A stretch of 10,540 nucleotides of DNA from Bacteroidales bacterium M2 (GTDB taxonomy: Bacteria > Bacteroidota > Bacteroidia > Bacteroidales > Muribaculaceae). The stretch covers positions 1-10,540 of the forward strand of contig LUJM01000111.1 in the NCBI GenBank assembly GCA_001689415.1, given 5' to 3'. Numbering within the stretch: the stretch's first letter is position 1; every line of letters starts with the position of its first letter. Shown piece after piece: positions 1-7,504 of this stretch. The position numbers were made by a program, and so were the translations under genes. Under the pieces are notes generated by a model that was not told where the DNA came from, ran no database searches, and saw nothing but the letters and a program-made list of their open reading frames with translations.

Positions 1-61
1 TCTCAAAAAATAACCGAAGTATTGTATCAAGACACTCAACAAGAAATTCTTTTGTAATCAT
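1..61 (-). CDS. 5' end of an unidentified gene, cut by the window edge
   Basis: Reading the minus strand from the ATG at 61 gives 20 codons without a stop, MITKEFLVECLDTILRLFFE, and the frame is still open at base 1. The case for a gene rests on position: a good Bacteroidetes -7 box (TACCTTTG, minus strand, 128-121) lies about 60 nt upstream of this ATG and points the same way. The residues visible are too few to name a family. It is divergent from the pseudouridine synthase gene and shares its intergenic region. Confidence 0.5.
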   Translation of the reverse strand, partial: MITKEFLVECLDTILRLFFE

Positions 62-81
62 CTTTATAGATATTAGCGTTG

Positions 82-102
82 TCGTATCTGTAATACGATA
101 CG
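82..102. repeat. Small dyad in the 5' leader of the minus-strand gene
   Basis: TCGTAT (82-87) pairs with ATACGA (93-98) around a 5-nt loop. An overlapping alternative pairs CGTATC (83-88) with GATACG (97-102). It lies between the -7 box and the start codon of the minus-strand gene, so it could be an operator or an RNA hairpin in the leader. It is short and may be incidental. Confidence 0.3.
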
Positions 103-120
103 AGAAAAAATTTTTCCACA

Positions 121-128
121 CAAAGGTA
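121..128 (-). promoter_or_regulatory. Bacteroidetes -7 box for the minus-strand gene
   Basis: Read on the minus strand, bases 128 to 121 are TACCTTTG, an exact match to TAnnTTTG, the -7 element used by the primary sigma factor of Bacteroidetes. I see no clear -33 TTTG at the usual distance. Transcription would start near 114, leaving a leader of about 50 nt before the ATG at 61. Confidence 0.55.
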
Positions 129-236
129 CAAAAAAACCATTAAAAGCCTCGGAGTTATCACGATTTAATGAGTCAATGAGCCAAGATTGAAGTAATATTA
201 CTGAGGCACCGTATTGATTTAATATTTTTTAACAGC

Positions 237-264
237 TTTGAGCGTATTAAAATTGTTATCTTTG
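237..264 (+). promoter_or_regulatory. Promoter of the pseudouridine synthase gene
   Basis: TTTG at 237-240 and TATCTTTG at 257-264 (exact TAnnTTTG) are separated by 16 nt, slightly shorter than the common 19-21. Transcription would start near 270, giving a leader of about 170 nt before the ATG at 440. No other TAnnTTTG of this quality lies closer to the gene. Confidence 0.6.
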
Positions 265-301
265 CAGTGACTTATTGAAAAGCACATTCACACTCCGTAC
301 T

Positions 302-382
302 CTCGCGGAATTATTTATTAAACTATTAATATCCTACCATTTATTGATTCTAAACTAAATAATCTACACAGCAAGCCGCGAG
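302..382 (+). promoter_or_regulatory. Possible structured 5' UTR of the pseudouridine synthase mRNA
   Basis: Within the long leader, CTCGCGG (302-308) is the exact reverse complement of CCGCGAG (376-382). The two GC-rich blocks stand out in an otherwise very AT-rich leader and would close a loop of 67 nt about 57 nt before the start codon. This could be a cis-acting RNA structure. I recognise no known riboswitch or leader family, and the seven base pairs are the only support. Confidence 0.35.
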
Positions 383-439
383 GCAGCCACAAATTATAAT
401 TCTAACAAATTCACAGAACAAACAAAAACCAGCAAAGAG

Positions 440-1855
440 ATGGATTCCAATACACCGGAGAAGAAACCTAAACGACCACGCATCGGTCAGACATTCCACT
501 CAGCCGAAGACAATACCGATCGTCCTCGCTACGACCGTCCCTACAATCCTACCCCCCGCGCCGAAGGCGAAGGCTCATCCGACAACGAAGGCTATCGCAG
601 CCAGCGTCCCTACCAGCCTCGTCAGGGTGGCTATCAGCAGCGTCAGGGTGGATATAACAATTACAACCGTCCGTACCAGCCCCGTCGCTACGACAACGGC
701 GAAGGCGTAGAAGGCTCTGAAAATCAGGGTCAGGGTGGCTATCAGCCCCGTCAGCCCCGCCAGTACAACAACCAGGGCCAAGGCGGTTACCAGCCGCGTC
801 AGCAACGCCCCTATGGCAACAACCAGGGCGGCTATCAGCAGCGCCAACAGCGCCCCTATGGCAACAACCAGGGTGGTCAGCGCCAGTACAACAACCAGGG
901 CCAGCGCCCCTACGGCAACAACCAGGGCGGCCAGCGCCAGTATAACAACCGCGGCCAGCGCCCCTACGGCAACAACCAGGGTGGTCAGCGCCAATATAAC
1001 AATCAGGGACGTCCCAACCAGCGCCCCTACGGCAACCGCAACCACCAGGACAACGGCACCGGTTTCCCCGGACGTGGCAAGAGCTTTACTCCGCGCCCCA
1101 AACGTATCGAATACGAAATGCCTCTGCCCGATCCTAACGAGCAGATCCGCCTCAACAAATATATGAGCAACGCCGGCATATGCTCGCGTCGCGAAGCTGA
1201 TGAATATATCCAGCAGGGCCTTGTGAAGGTCAACGGAGTTGTTGTTACCGAGCTCGGCACCAAGATTACCCACAACGATGTGGTAGAATACGACGAAAAG
1301 GTAGTGACACCCGAAAGCAAGTGCTACATCCTGCTCAACAAACCCAAGGATTGCGTTACCACCAGCGACGACCCCAACGGCCGCATGACAGTAATGGACC
1401 TTGTGAAGGGAGCTTGCACCGAGCGTATCTACCCCGTAGGCCGACTCGACCGCAACACCACCGGCGTGCTGCTTCTAACCAACGACGGCGACCTCGCCTC
1501 GAAGCTCACACACCCCAAATTCGTGAAGAAAAAAATCTATCACGTATGGTGTGACCGTGATATCAGCGAAGACGATATGCAGCGCATCGCCGACGGCATA
1601 GAGCTTGAAGACGGCCCTATCCACGCCGACGCTATCAGCTACGCTACCGAAACCGACCGCAACCAGGCCGGCATCGAGATTCACTCGGGCCGCAACCGTA
1701 TCGTACGCCGTATATTCGAGTCGCTTGGATACCACGTGACCAAGCTCGACCGCGTATACTTTGCCGGTTTGACCAAGAAGAACCTGCCCCGCGGACGTTG
1801 GCGCTACCTGACACAGGAAGAAGTCAACTACCTCAAAATGGGTTCGTTCGAATAA
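440..1855 (+). CDS. rluB: RluB/RsuA-family rRNA pseudouridine synthase with a long Y/R/Q/G-rich N-terminal tail
   Basis: This 471-aa protein should convert a specific uridine of 23S rRNA to pseudouridine in the cytoplasm. The catalytic part is the C-terminal half. An S4 RNA-binding domain spans about residues 235-282 (IRLNKYMSNAGICSRREAD). A pseudouridine synthase domain follows from about 295 to 450, with GRLDRNTTGVLLLTNDG at 334-350, where D337 is the expected catalytic aspartate. RNRIVRRIFESLGY (418-431) is the usual C-terminal family motif. Residues 1-230 are not catalytic. They are a low-complexity, basic, aromatic tail with repeated QRPYGNNQGG units, far longer than the short tail of E. 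coli RluB, and are likely disordered and RNA-binding. The RluB assignment rather than RluE/RluF/RsuA rests on the NTxGxLLLTNDG and LTHPK features and is less certain than the family. The start at 440 is the first ATG of the open frame and the tail reads in frame from it. The gene has its own promoter and a long leader. Confidence 0.9.
   Translation: MDSNTPEKKPKRPRIGQTFHSAEDNTDRPRYDRPYNPTPRAEGEGSSDNEGYRSQRPYQPRQGGYQQRQGGYNNYNRPYQPRRYDNGEGVEGSENQGQGGYQPRQPRQYNNQGQGGYQPRQQRPYGNNQGGYQQRQQRPYGNNQGGQRQYNNQGQRPYGNNQGGQRQYNNRGQRPYGNNQGGQRQYNNQGRPNQRPYGNRNHQDNGTGFPGRGKSFTPRPKRIEYEMPLPDPNEQIRLNKYMSNAGICSRREADEYIQQGLVKVNGVVVTELGTKITHNDVVEYDEKVVTPESKCYILLNKPKDCVTTSDDPNGRMTVMDLVKGACTERIYPVGRLDRNTTGVLLLTNDGDLASKLTHPKFVKKKIYHVWCDRDISEDDMQRIADGIELEDGPIHADAISYATETDRNQAGIEIHSGRNRIVRRIFESLGYHVTKLDRVYFAGLTKKNLPRGRWRYLTQEEVNYLKMGSFE
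803..1039 (+). repeat. In-frame degenerate tandem repeat in the pseudouridine synthase tail
   Basis: Five copies of a block encoding QRPYGN begin at about 803, 851, 902, 956 and 1019. The first four continue as QRPYGNNQGG, usually followed by QRQYNNQG. Spacings are 48, 51, 54 and 63 nt, all multiples of three, so copy-number change would keep the reading frame. The DNA copies are close to identical in places, which suggests recent expansion by slippage or recombination. Related GGYQPRQ/GGYQQRQ units occur upstream from about 620. Confidence 0.8.
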
Positions 1856-1958
1856 GCCAACAGAGGTAGAGCAACAGCAGTTTACTTACCGACACTCTCG
1901 TAGGGTCGCGGCACAATGCTATTAACTTGAGGGTTGATTATTCAAAAGGACAGCAACG

Positions 1959-2057
1959 ATAGGAGCTTGGCTCTCCGAGACAAGCCTCGATTAGGCGCTG
2001 GCACTCAAAATATTAGCAATACTGGCCGAGGCTTGTCTCGGAGAGCCAAGCTCCTAT
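1959..2057. repeat. Perfect 31-bp inverted repeat (hairpin or MITE-like element)
   Basis: Bases 1959-1989 and 2027-2057 are exact reverse complements over 31 bp, with a 37-nt centre. Each arm also folds alone: GCTTG and CAAGC flank TCTC-C-GAGA. Weaker complementarity continues outward: GCAGTTTACTTA (1877-1888) matches the complement of 2077-2088 at 11 of 12 bases, and the stretch from 1914 matches the same right flank. No T-run follows, so it is not a typical intrinsic terminator. Likely options are a small non-autonomous mobile element, a dispersed palindromic repeat, or a strong RNA hairpin that protects the 3' end of the upstream mRNA. Confidence 0.85.
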
Positions 2058-2126
2058 TGCAAGCACTCTTTTGGCTTAAGTAAACAGCATTGAATTTTTG
2101 GCTATAAACCTTAACATCGCTATATC

Positions 2127-2167
2127 AAAAAAACATAAATTGCATGCTATGTGATTTATGTTTTTTT
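2127..2167 (+). terminator. Likely bidirectional terminator after the pseudouridine synthase gene
   Basis: AAAAAAACATAAAT (2127-2140) and ATTTATGTTTTTTT (2154-2167) are perfect 14-bp complements around a 13-nt loop, with an A-run before and a T-run after. That is the layout of a Rho-independent terminator working on both strands, although the stem is AT-rich and so weaker than most. The distance from the rluB stop (about 270 nt) is long. It may instead serve to isolate mfd from transcription upstream. Confidence 0.5.
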
Positions 2168-2189
2168 GTTTGAAAGTTAGATTAGAGAT

Positions 2190-2349
2190 TAGTTGTTTTT
2201 AGAGCTTAGTTGAGAGTTTAGAGTTTAGATAATGGTTTCGTCTTACTCAACAGCATCTAACCCAACCCTAAATGAACCTCTAATTGGTAACTACTAAACT
2301 CTAAACTAAGCTCTAAGCTCTAATAACAACTAAGCTCTAATAACAACTA
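2190..2349. repeat. Low-complexity inverted repeat with a tandem 17-mer
   Basis: AGTTTAGAGTTTAG (2215-2228) is the exact complement of 2294-2307. The adjacent 2190-2209 matches the complement of 2313-2332, and again of 2330-2349, at 19 of 20 bases. The right side carries a perfect tandem 17-mer, TAAGCTCTAATAACAAC, at 2314-2330 and 2331-2347, with a decayed third copy from 2348. The whole stretch is built from short units such as TTAGAGn and their complements. No reading frame is present. Its role is unknown. Confidence 0.8.
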
Positions 2350-2374
2350 AGTTCTAAAACACCCCCCCCGTATC

Positions 2375-5300
2375 ATGCATATCACCGAACTCGAGAGCCT
2401 GCTCGTAGGAGCGGGACGCAAGAAAGCGCTCAAAGCCCTTACAGGCAAAGCCGGGGCCATTGTTACCGGCCTGGCAGGCTCGTCTGCAGCCATTATGATA
2501 GCCTCACTGCCACGCCCCAAGGCTGCGCCGGTTGTTGTGGTAGGTGATAACCTCGACGATGCGGGCTACCTGTTTTACGACCTCACCCGCATCATTGGCG
2601 AGGAGAGGGTGTCGTTCCTGCCCTCGGGGTTCAAGCGCGACATCAAATACGGCCAGGCCGATGCCCCCAACCAGATATTGCGCACCGAAACACTGCGCCG
2701 TATCGTCGCCGCGGAGACCGACTATGTGGTCACCTTCCCGGAGGCGCTTGCCGAGACTGTGGCTTCGAAAGACGAGCTCAACAGCCATACCAGGCACATC
2801 GTAAAGGGCGAAGAAATAGACATGACCGAGCTTGCGCACTGGCTGCGCGACAACGGCTTCAAAGAGGTTGACTATGTATACGAGCCGGGGCAATACTCGA
2901 TACGCGGCTCTATCTTCGATATCTATGCTTATTCGGCCGAGTTGCCGTTGCGCCTCGACTTTTTCGGCGACGAAATAGACTCGATACGTGCATTCAACGT
3001 AGAAACACAGCTCTCCGACCACCGCCTCGATGCTGTAGACATCACAGCCAAGGTCGACAGCCGCGCCAACCGCCAGAGCCTGCTCGATTTCCTGCCGACC
3101 GATTCGCTCTTGGCCATGCGCAACGAGGGCTATACCCTCGAGCGTATCAAAGCGATAGCCGATACCGGCATATCGGCCTTTACGCTCCTTACCGAGGAGG
3201 GCGATGCCGACGCACTCGACACCGTTGTCGACGCCGATGTATTCGCCCGCAAGCTCGAATCATTCGTACGCGTGGGCTTTACCGCAGCAAAGGCCTCCGA
3301 CGACAGCGACACCCCGGCCAAGAGGCGGCGCGGGACGGCGGTAATCGACTTCGACTGCTCGCCACAAGGGATTTACCATAAGAATTTCGACCTCATAGCC
3401 GACTCGTTTACACGCTTCCAGAGCGAGGGCTACAGGCTGCTGATACTGTCGGACAATGCAAAGCAGTTCGACCGCCTGCGCGAGATCTTCGCCGACCGAG
3501 GCGACCAAATCAACTTCGAGGCCGTAGACGGCACATTGCACGAGGGTTTTGTAGACCACGAGACCCGCATATGCGTATTTACCGACCACCAGATTTTCGA
3601 CCGCTTCCACAAGTACACCCTCAAGAGCGACCGCGCCCGATCGGGCAAATTGGCGTTGTCGCTCAAGGAGTTGGGGCAAATAGAGGTCGGCGACTATATC
3701 GTGCACCTCGACCACGGCGTAGGGCGCTTTGCGGGCCTGTTGCGCACCAATGTCAACGGCAAGATGCAAGAGGTGATAAAACTCGTATACGGCAACAACG
3801 ACATACTGTTCGTATCGATCCACTCTCTCCACAAGCTCGCCAAATACCGCGGCAAAGAGGGCGTGCCACCCAAAATCAACCGCATCGGCGGCGGCCAGTG
3901 GCAGAAAATCAAAGACCGCACCAAGAGCAAACTCAAGGACATCGCCCGCAACCTGATACGCCTCTACGCCGCCCGCCGCGAGGAAAAGGGCTTCGCATTC
4001 TCGCCCGACACATATATGCAGCACGAGCTGGAGGCATCGTTTATCTACGAGGACACCCCCGACCAGCTCACTGCCACACAGGCCGTAAAGGCCGACATGG
4101 AGAGCGAGCAGCCCATGGACCGCCTCATTTGCGGCGACGTAGGCTTCGGCAAGACCGAAATCGCCGTCCGCGCCGCTTTCAAGGCTGCCAGCGACAGCAA
4201 GCAGGTGGCGGTGCTGGTGCCGACTACCGTGCTTGCCTACCAGCACTACCACACATTCAAGGACCGCCTTGCCGAATTCCCCGTAAGGGTAGAATACCTG
4301 TCGCGTGCACGCTCGGCAAAGGAAACCAAACAGATACTCGCCGACCTCGAGGCCGGTAAAATCGACATACTAATAGGCACTCACAAGCTCATCGGTAAGA
4401 CGGTGAAATTCAAGGACCTCGGCCTGCTGATTGTCGATGAGGAGCAGAAATTCGGCGTTGGGGTAAAGGAAAAACTGCGCCAGATGAAGGTCAACATCGA
4501 CACCCTCACCATGAGCGCCACGCCCATACCCCGCACCCTGCAATTCTCGCTCATGGGTGCCCGCGAGATATCCACTATCGCCACCCCGCCGCCAAACCGC
4601 TACCCTATCATCACATCGGTCGACGCTATCAGCGACGACGTTGTGGCCGAGGCTATCAACTTCGAGCTGGCTCGCAGCGGCCAGGTATTCTTTGTCAATC
4701 CGCGCATCGAGGGCCTCTACCAGCTCGAGGCCATGATAAAGCGCCTTGTGCCCGACGCACGCACCGTGGTGGCTCACGGACAGATGCCGCCCGACAAACT
4801 CGAGGAGATTATCAACGAATTCTCGGCCCACGACTACGACATACTCCTTGCCACATCGATTATCGAGAGCGGTATCGACATGCCCAATGTGAATACTATC
4901 ATCATCAACGACGCCCAGAAGTTCGGCCTCAGCGAGCTACACCAGCTACGCGGGCGCGTAGGCCGCAGCTCGCGCAAAGCATTCTGCTACCTTATGGTGC
5001 CTCCGGGCAATCCCCTCACCCCCGATGCCCGCCGACGCCTGCAGGCTATCGAGAGTTTCAGCGACCTCGGCTCGGGCATACACATTGCCATGCAGGACCT
5101 CGACATTCGCGGAGCGGGCAATCTGCTCGGCGCCGAGCAAAGCGGGTTTATCGCCGACCTGGGCTATGAAACATATCAGAAGATTTTGCGCGAGGCTGTG
5201 ACCGAGCTGCGAACCGAGGAGTTCCCCGACCTCGACGGCGACAACAGCGCCGGACAGCAGACCGACTATGTGGCCGACTGCGTGATAGAGAGCGACCTCG

Positions 5301-5734
5301 AGCTGATGCTGCCGGTCGACTATGTGCCTCAGGCAAGCGAACGAATAGCGCTGTACCAGGAACTCGACAGCATAGAGCGTGCCGACCAGCTCGAGGCCTT
5401 CGAGGAGCGGCTGCGCGACCGCTTTGGCCGTATTCCCGAGGTTGCCGGGGAGCTACTGCGGGTGCCACGGCTGCGTTCGCTGGCTCGAAAGCTCGGTATC
5501 GAAAAGCTTGTGCTTAAGCAGGGGCAGATGTATACCTACTTTGTAAGCGACGACAACAAGGCATACTACCAGTCGCCAATGTTCGGGCGCATGCTCACCT
5601 ATCTGCAAATCAATTCCCGACGCGTAAACATACGCGAGCGCAATGGCCGACGCAGCTTTATATTCTCGGGCATCGGCAGCGTGTCGGATGCAGTAGCCAC
5701 CCTCGATACGATATTGACCCTACCGTCAGCGTGA
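2375..5734 (+). CDS. mfd: Transcription-repair coupling factor Mfd
   Basis: Mfd removes RNA polymerase stalled at DNA lesions and recruits UvrA for nucleotide excision repair. The 1119-aa protein is full length and in the usual order. The UvrB-like N-terminal domains contain VYEPGQYSIRGSIFDIY (168-184) and LRLDFFGDEIDSIRAF. The CarD-like RNA-polymerase-interacting domain covers about 434-500 (GDYIVHLDHGVGRF). The RecG-like motor has Walker A GDVGFGKTE (587-595, K593), DEEQ (688-691), TMSATPIPRT (712-721), SIIESGIDMPNVN and QLRGRVGRS (857-865). A C-terminal regulatory domain runs from about 970. The start MHITELESLL fits the family and is preceded closely by a run of eight C (2362-2369). I see no convincing TAnnTTTG promoter in the repeat-filled upstream region. 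The gene is GC-rich and uniform, as expected for core chromosome. Confidence 0.97.
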   Translation: MHITELESLLVGAGRKKALKALTGKAGAIVTGLAGSSAAIMIASLPRPKAAPVVVVGDNLDDAGYLFYDLTRIIGEERVSFLPSGFKRDIKYGQADAPNQILRTETLRRIVAAETDYVVTFPEALAETVASKDELNSHTRHIVKGEEIDMTELAHWLRDNGFKEVDYVYEPGQYSIRGSIFDIYAYSAELPLRLDFFGDEIDSIRAFNVETQLSDHRLDAVDITAKVDSRANRQSLLDFLPTDSLLAMRNEGYTLERIKAIADTGISAFTLLTEEGDADALDTVVDADVFARKLESFVRVGFTAAKASDDSDTPAKRRRGTAVIDFDCSPQGIYHKNFDLIADSFTRFQSEGYRLLILSDNAKQFDRLREIFADRGDQINFEAVDGTLHEGFVDHETRICVFTDHQIFDRFHKYTLKSDRARSGKLALSLKELGQIEVGDYIVHLDHGVGRFAGLLRTNVNGKMQEVIKLVYGNNDILFVSIHSLHKLAKYRGKEGVPPKINRIGGGQWQKIKDRTKSKLKDIARNLIRLYAARREEKGFAFSPDTYMQHELEASFIYEDTPDQLTATQAVKADMESEQPMDRLICGDVGFGKTEIAVRAAFKAASDSKQVAVLVPTTVLAYQHYHTFKDRLAEFPVRVEYLSRARSAKETKQILADLEAGKIDILIGTHKLIGKTVKFKDLGLLIVDEEQKFGVGVKEKLRQMKVNIDTLTMSATPIPRTLQFSLMGAREISTIATPPPNRYPIITSVDAISDDVVAEAINFELARSGQVFFVNPRIEGLYQLEAMIKRLVPDARTVVAHGQMPPDKLEEIINEFSAHDYDILLATSIIESGIDMPNVNTIIINDAQKFGLSELHQLRGRVGRSSRKAFCYLMVPPGNPLTPDARRRLQAIESFSDLGSGIHIAMQDLDIRGAGNLLGAEQSGFIADLGYETYQKILREAVTELRTEEFPDLDGDNSAGQQTDYVADCVIESDLELMLPVDYVPQASERIALYQELDSIERADQLEAFEERLRDRFGRIPEVAGELLRVPRLRSLARKLGIEKLVLKQGQMYTYFVSDDNKAYYQSPMFGRMLTYLQINSRRVNIRERNGRRSFIFSGIGSVSDAVATLDTILTLPSA

Positions 5735-5774
5735 TGTGCTTAGCTTAGCACTAATCTCTAACCTGATAAAAAAA

Positions 5775-7433
5775 ATGAAACCATATATCATAATTATCAT
5801 ATTATCACTGCTTGCTGCCGGGTGTGCTTTTCATCCCGACGATAGACTTGTCGGTCTTGACAATCTTTGCGACTCGTCTCCACAAGTGGTACTCGACAGC
5901 CTTACTCGCATCGACCGCGCCAGCCTTGGCGAGGCCGACAGGCATTTCTTTGACTTTCTCTCCGTAAAGGCCACCGACAAAGCCTATCTGTCCCACAGTT
6001 CCGATAGTCTGATTCTCAGCGTGGTAGACTATGCCTCTAATCACCAAAGCCATGGCTACTACCCCGAAGCCCTATACTACTGCGGACGAGTATACAGCGA
6101 CCTCGGCGACTATCCTACCGCTCTGACATACTTCCACCAAGCACTCGACCAGATGCCCGAAGCCGCCGCCAACCGCAAGCTGCGCGGCAACATAATCAGC
6201 CAGACCGGCCGGCTGCTCATCAACCTGCGCCTCTACGACCAGGCCATAACCTTTCTCGACAAGGTTATCGAAATGGGACGGCAAGACAGCGATACGACAA
6301 ACCTCGTCCTCGACCTGCAGCTATTAGGACACCTCTATATCAACAGCGGTCAATACGACATTGCTCAAAAAACAATCACCGAGTCGCTGCTCCTCAGCCG
6401 CAATTTAAAACCGTCACATGCCGCTAAATCGAGGATGTATCTTGCAGACTTAAAATACAATCAGGGGGACATTGACTCGGCTCTATATTATATAAGAGGG
6501 ACAAAAGAACTTGTTGATTCTATTACTCTCAATAGCGTGCTTGCATCTAATTCTCTAATATACCACAAAGCAGGTATTTATGATTCTGCATTTTACTATG
6601 CACATCGAATTATTGAGAGTTCCGACCCTACTCACAAAGAGCTTGCATACGATATAATTCTAACTCGTCCATTAAGAAAATTCATTGATTCTGATACAGT
6701 CGATAAATATATTTATGATTACGTGAATTTGCTTGAGGGATATTATGATAGCAATCAGAACACATTGGCCATGACCCAGCAAGCAATGTATAACTACAAG
6801 CTTCATGATGAAGCAAGGGTAAACGCCGAGAAGAAGGCGCAATCGATACGTTACTGGCTTATAGCTGTTGGCATTGCTTTGTTGTTTACGGTCATCATAA
6901 TCCTTTATCTCAAAAATAGAAACCAGAAAAATTTAATCCAACTCCATATTGCCCTCGAAACAATCGACAAGTTAAAAAACAATATAGACTCAAAATCAGA
7001 AGACCCGAACCTCGATGTCAATGCCATTCGTGACAAACTACGGGCAAGCATTGAAGTGTTGAAAGACAATGCTAATATCAAAGTGCCAAGTTCAATACTC
7101 CAATCTCGGGTTTACTCTACATTGCAAGACTATATTTATCAGAAAAAAGGAATACCCGACAATAGCAATCTTTGGGCAGACTTAGAAAATGAGGTGTTGG
7201 CTTGTTCGCCAAACTTCAAAAAATATATTCAAATGTTATCGAACGGCAATATTTCGTCGGCAGATTACAGGACCGCCCTACTTATAAAGTGTAATATTTC
7301 GCCCACAAATATGTCGTATTTGTTCCAACTCACGCGAACGGCCATAAACTCACGGCGTACCTCACTTTCGAAAAAGCTCTTTGGAGAGTCCATGGGTGTA
7401 AAATTAGGCAATGCGCTAATTCGCTCTTTGTAA
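5775..7433 (+). CDS. TPR lipoprotein with a transmembrane helix and C-terminal HTH-like segment, putative membrane-bound regulator
   Basis: I chose the ATG at 5775, not the GTG at 5736, because it gives a lipoprotein signal, MKPYIIIIILSLLAAGC, with lipobox LAAGC and C17 as the lipidated residue; the protein is then 552 aa. Residues of about 90-260 hold several degenerate TPR helix pairs (YYPEALYYCGRVYSDLGDYP, GQYDIAQKTITESLLLSRNL). A single transmembrane helix lies at about 360-379 (YWLIAVGIALLFTVIIILYL), followed by a polar coiled-coil-like stretch. The C-terminal segment at about 490-550 has the pattern LLIKCNISPTNMSYLF then AINSRRTSLSKKLFG, which recalls the HTH-like ends of Bacteroidales TPR regulators from memory. 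Inference: periplasmic TPRs sense something and the cytoplasmic end acts on DNA, possibly on the palindrome just downstream. It starts 40 nt after mfd with no obvious promoter of its own. By eye the first 640 nt are GC-rich and the rest clearly AT-rich. Confidence 0.7.
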   Translation: MKPYIIIIILSLLAAGCAFHPDDRLVGLDNLCDSSPQVVLDSLTRIDRASLGEADRHFFDFLSVKATDKAYLSHSSDSLILSVVDYASNHQSHGYYPEALYYCGRVYSDLGDYPTALTYFHQALDQMPEAAANRKLRGNIISQTGRLLINLRLYDQAITFLDKVIEMGRQDSDTTNLVLDLQLLGHLYINSGQYDIAQKTITESLLLSRNLKPSHAAKSRMYLADLKYNQGDIDSALYYIRGTKELVDSITLNSVLASNSLIYHKAGIYDSAFYYAHRIIESSDPTHKELAYDIILTRPLRKFIDSDTVDKYIYDYVNLLEGYYDSNQNTLAMTQQAMYNYKLHDEARVNAEKKAQSIRYWLIAVGIALLFTVIIILYLKNRNQKNLIQLHIALETIDKLKNNIDSKSEDPNLDVNAIRDKLRASIEVLKDNANIKVPSSILQSRVYSTLQDYIYQKKGIPDNSNLWADLENEVLACSPNFKKYIQMLSNGNISSADYRTALLIKCNISPTNMSYLFQLTRTAINSRRTSLSKKLFGESMGVKLGNALIRSL

Positions 7434-7448
7434 ATTTATTAGAACTAA

Positions 7449-7503
7449 TTTTAGCGACGGAAAAACGACGGAATAAAAAACCGTCGTTTTTCCGTCGCTA
7501 AAA
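7449..7503. promoter_or_regulatory. Perfect 23-bp inverted repeat with four CGACGG half-sites, probable operator
   Basis: Bases 7449-7471 and 7481-7503 are exact reverse complements with a 9-nt A-rich centre. Each arm contains two copies of the same hexamer: CGACGG at 7455-7460 and 7466-7471, and CCGTCG at 7481-7486 and 7492-7497. Copies within an arm are 11 bp apart, one helical turn. The element ends one base before the -33 box of the next promoter. The 3' end is AAAA rather than T-rich, so an intrinsic terminator is unlikely. A binding site for a cooperative dimeric regulator is the best reading; the TPR/HTH protein next door is the obvious candidate. Confidence 0.65.
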
Positions 7504-7504
7504 A

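Noticed and set aside
803..1039. CRISPR-like spaced repeats
   Set aside because: The repeats are in frame within a protein-coding gene, the spacers are themselves repetitive, and spacing changes in steps of three.
575..1273. Long minus-strand open frame of 232 codons with hydrophobic VVVLALTTLVVA repeats
   Set aside because: It is the complement of the Gln/Gly/Arg repeat tail of the pseudouridine synthase. The repetitive DNA keeps it open and makes it look membrane-like; the plus strand has clear domains and a promoter.
2190..2349. CRISPR array or integron-type array
   Set aside because: The units are only 7-17 bp, lie in inverted orientation and lack unique spacers; no cas or integrase gene is nearby.
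3260..4252. Minus-strand open frame of 330 codons inside mfd
   Set aside because: It is antisense to well-conserved Mfd motifs, and high GC with little codon constraint explains the absence of stops. No family features are visible.
5736..5751. GTGCT/AGCAC dyad after the mfd stop as a terminator
   Set aside because: Only five base pairs plus an AGCT core, and the following A-run is on the wrong side for termination on the plus strand.
5736..5774. Upstream GTG start for the TPR lipoprotein
   Set aside because: It would add 13 residues before a textbook lipoprotein signal peptide. The ATG at 5775 puts the signal at the N terminus with the lipobox Cys at 17.
7449..7503. Intrinsic terminator for the TPR gene
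   Set aside because: The stem is strong but ends in AAAA rather than a T-run on both strands, and a consensus -33 box begins one base later. A transcript-end hairpin role is still possible, but operator fits better.
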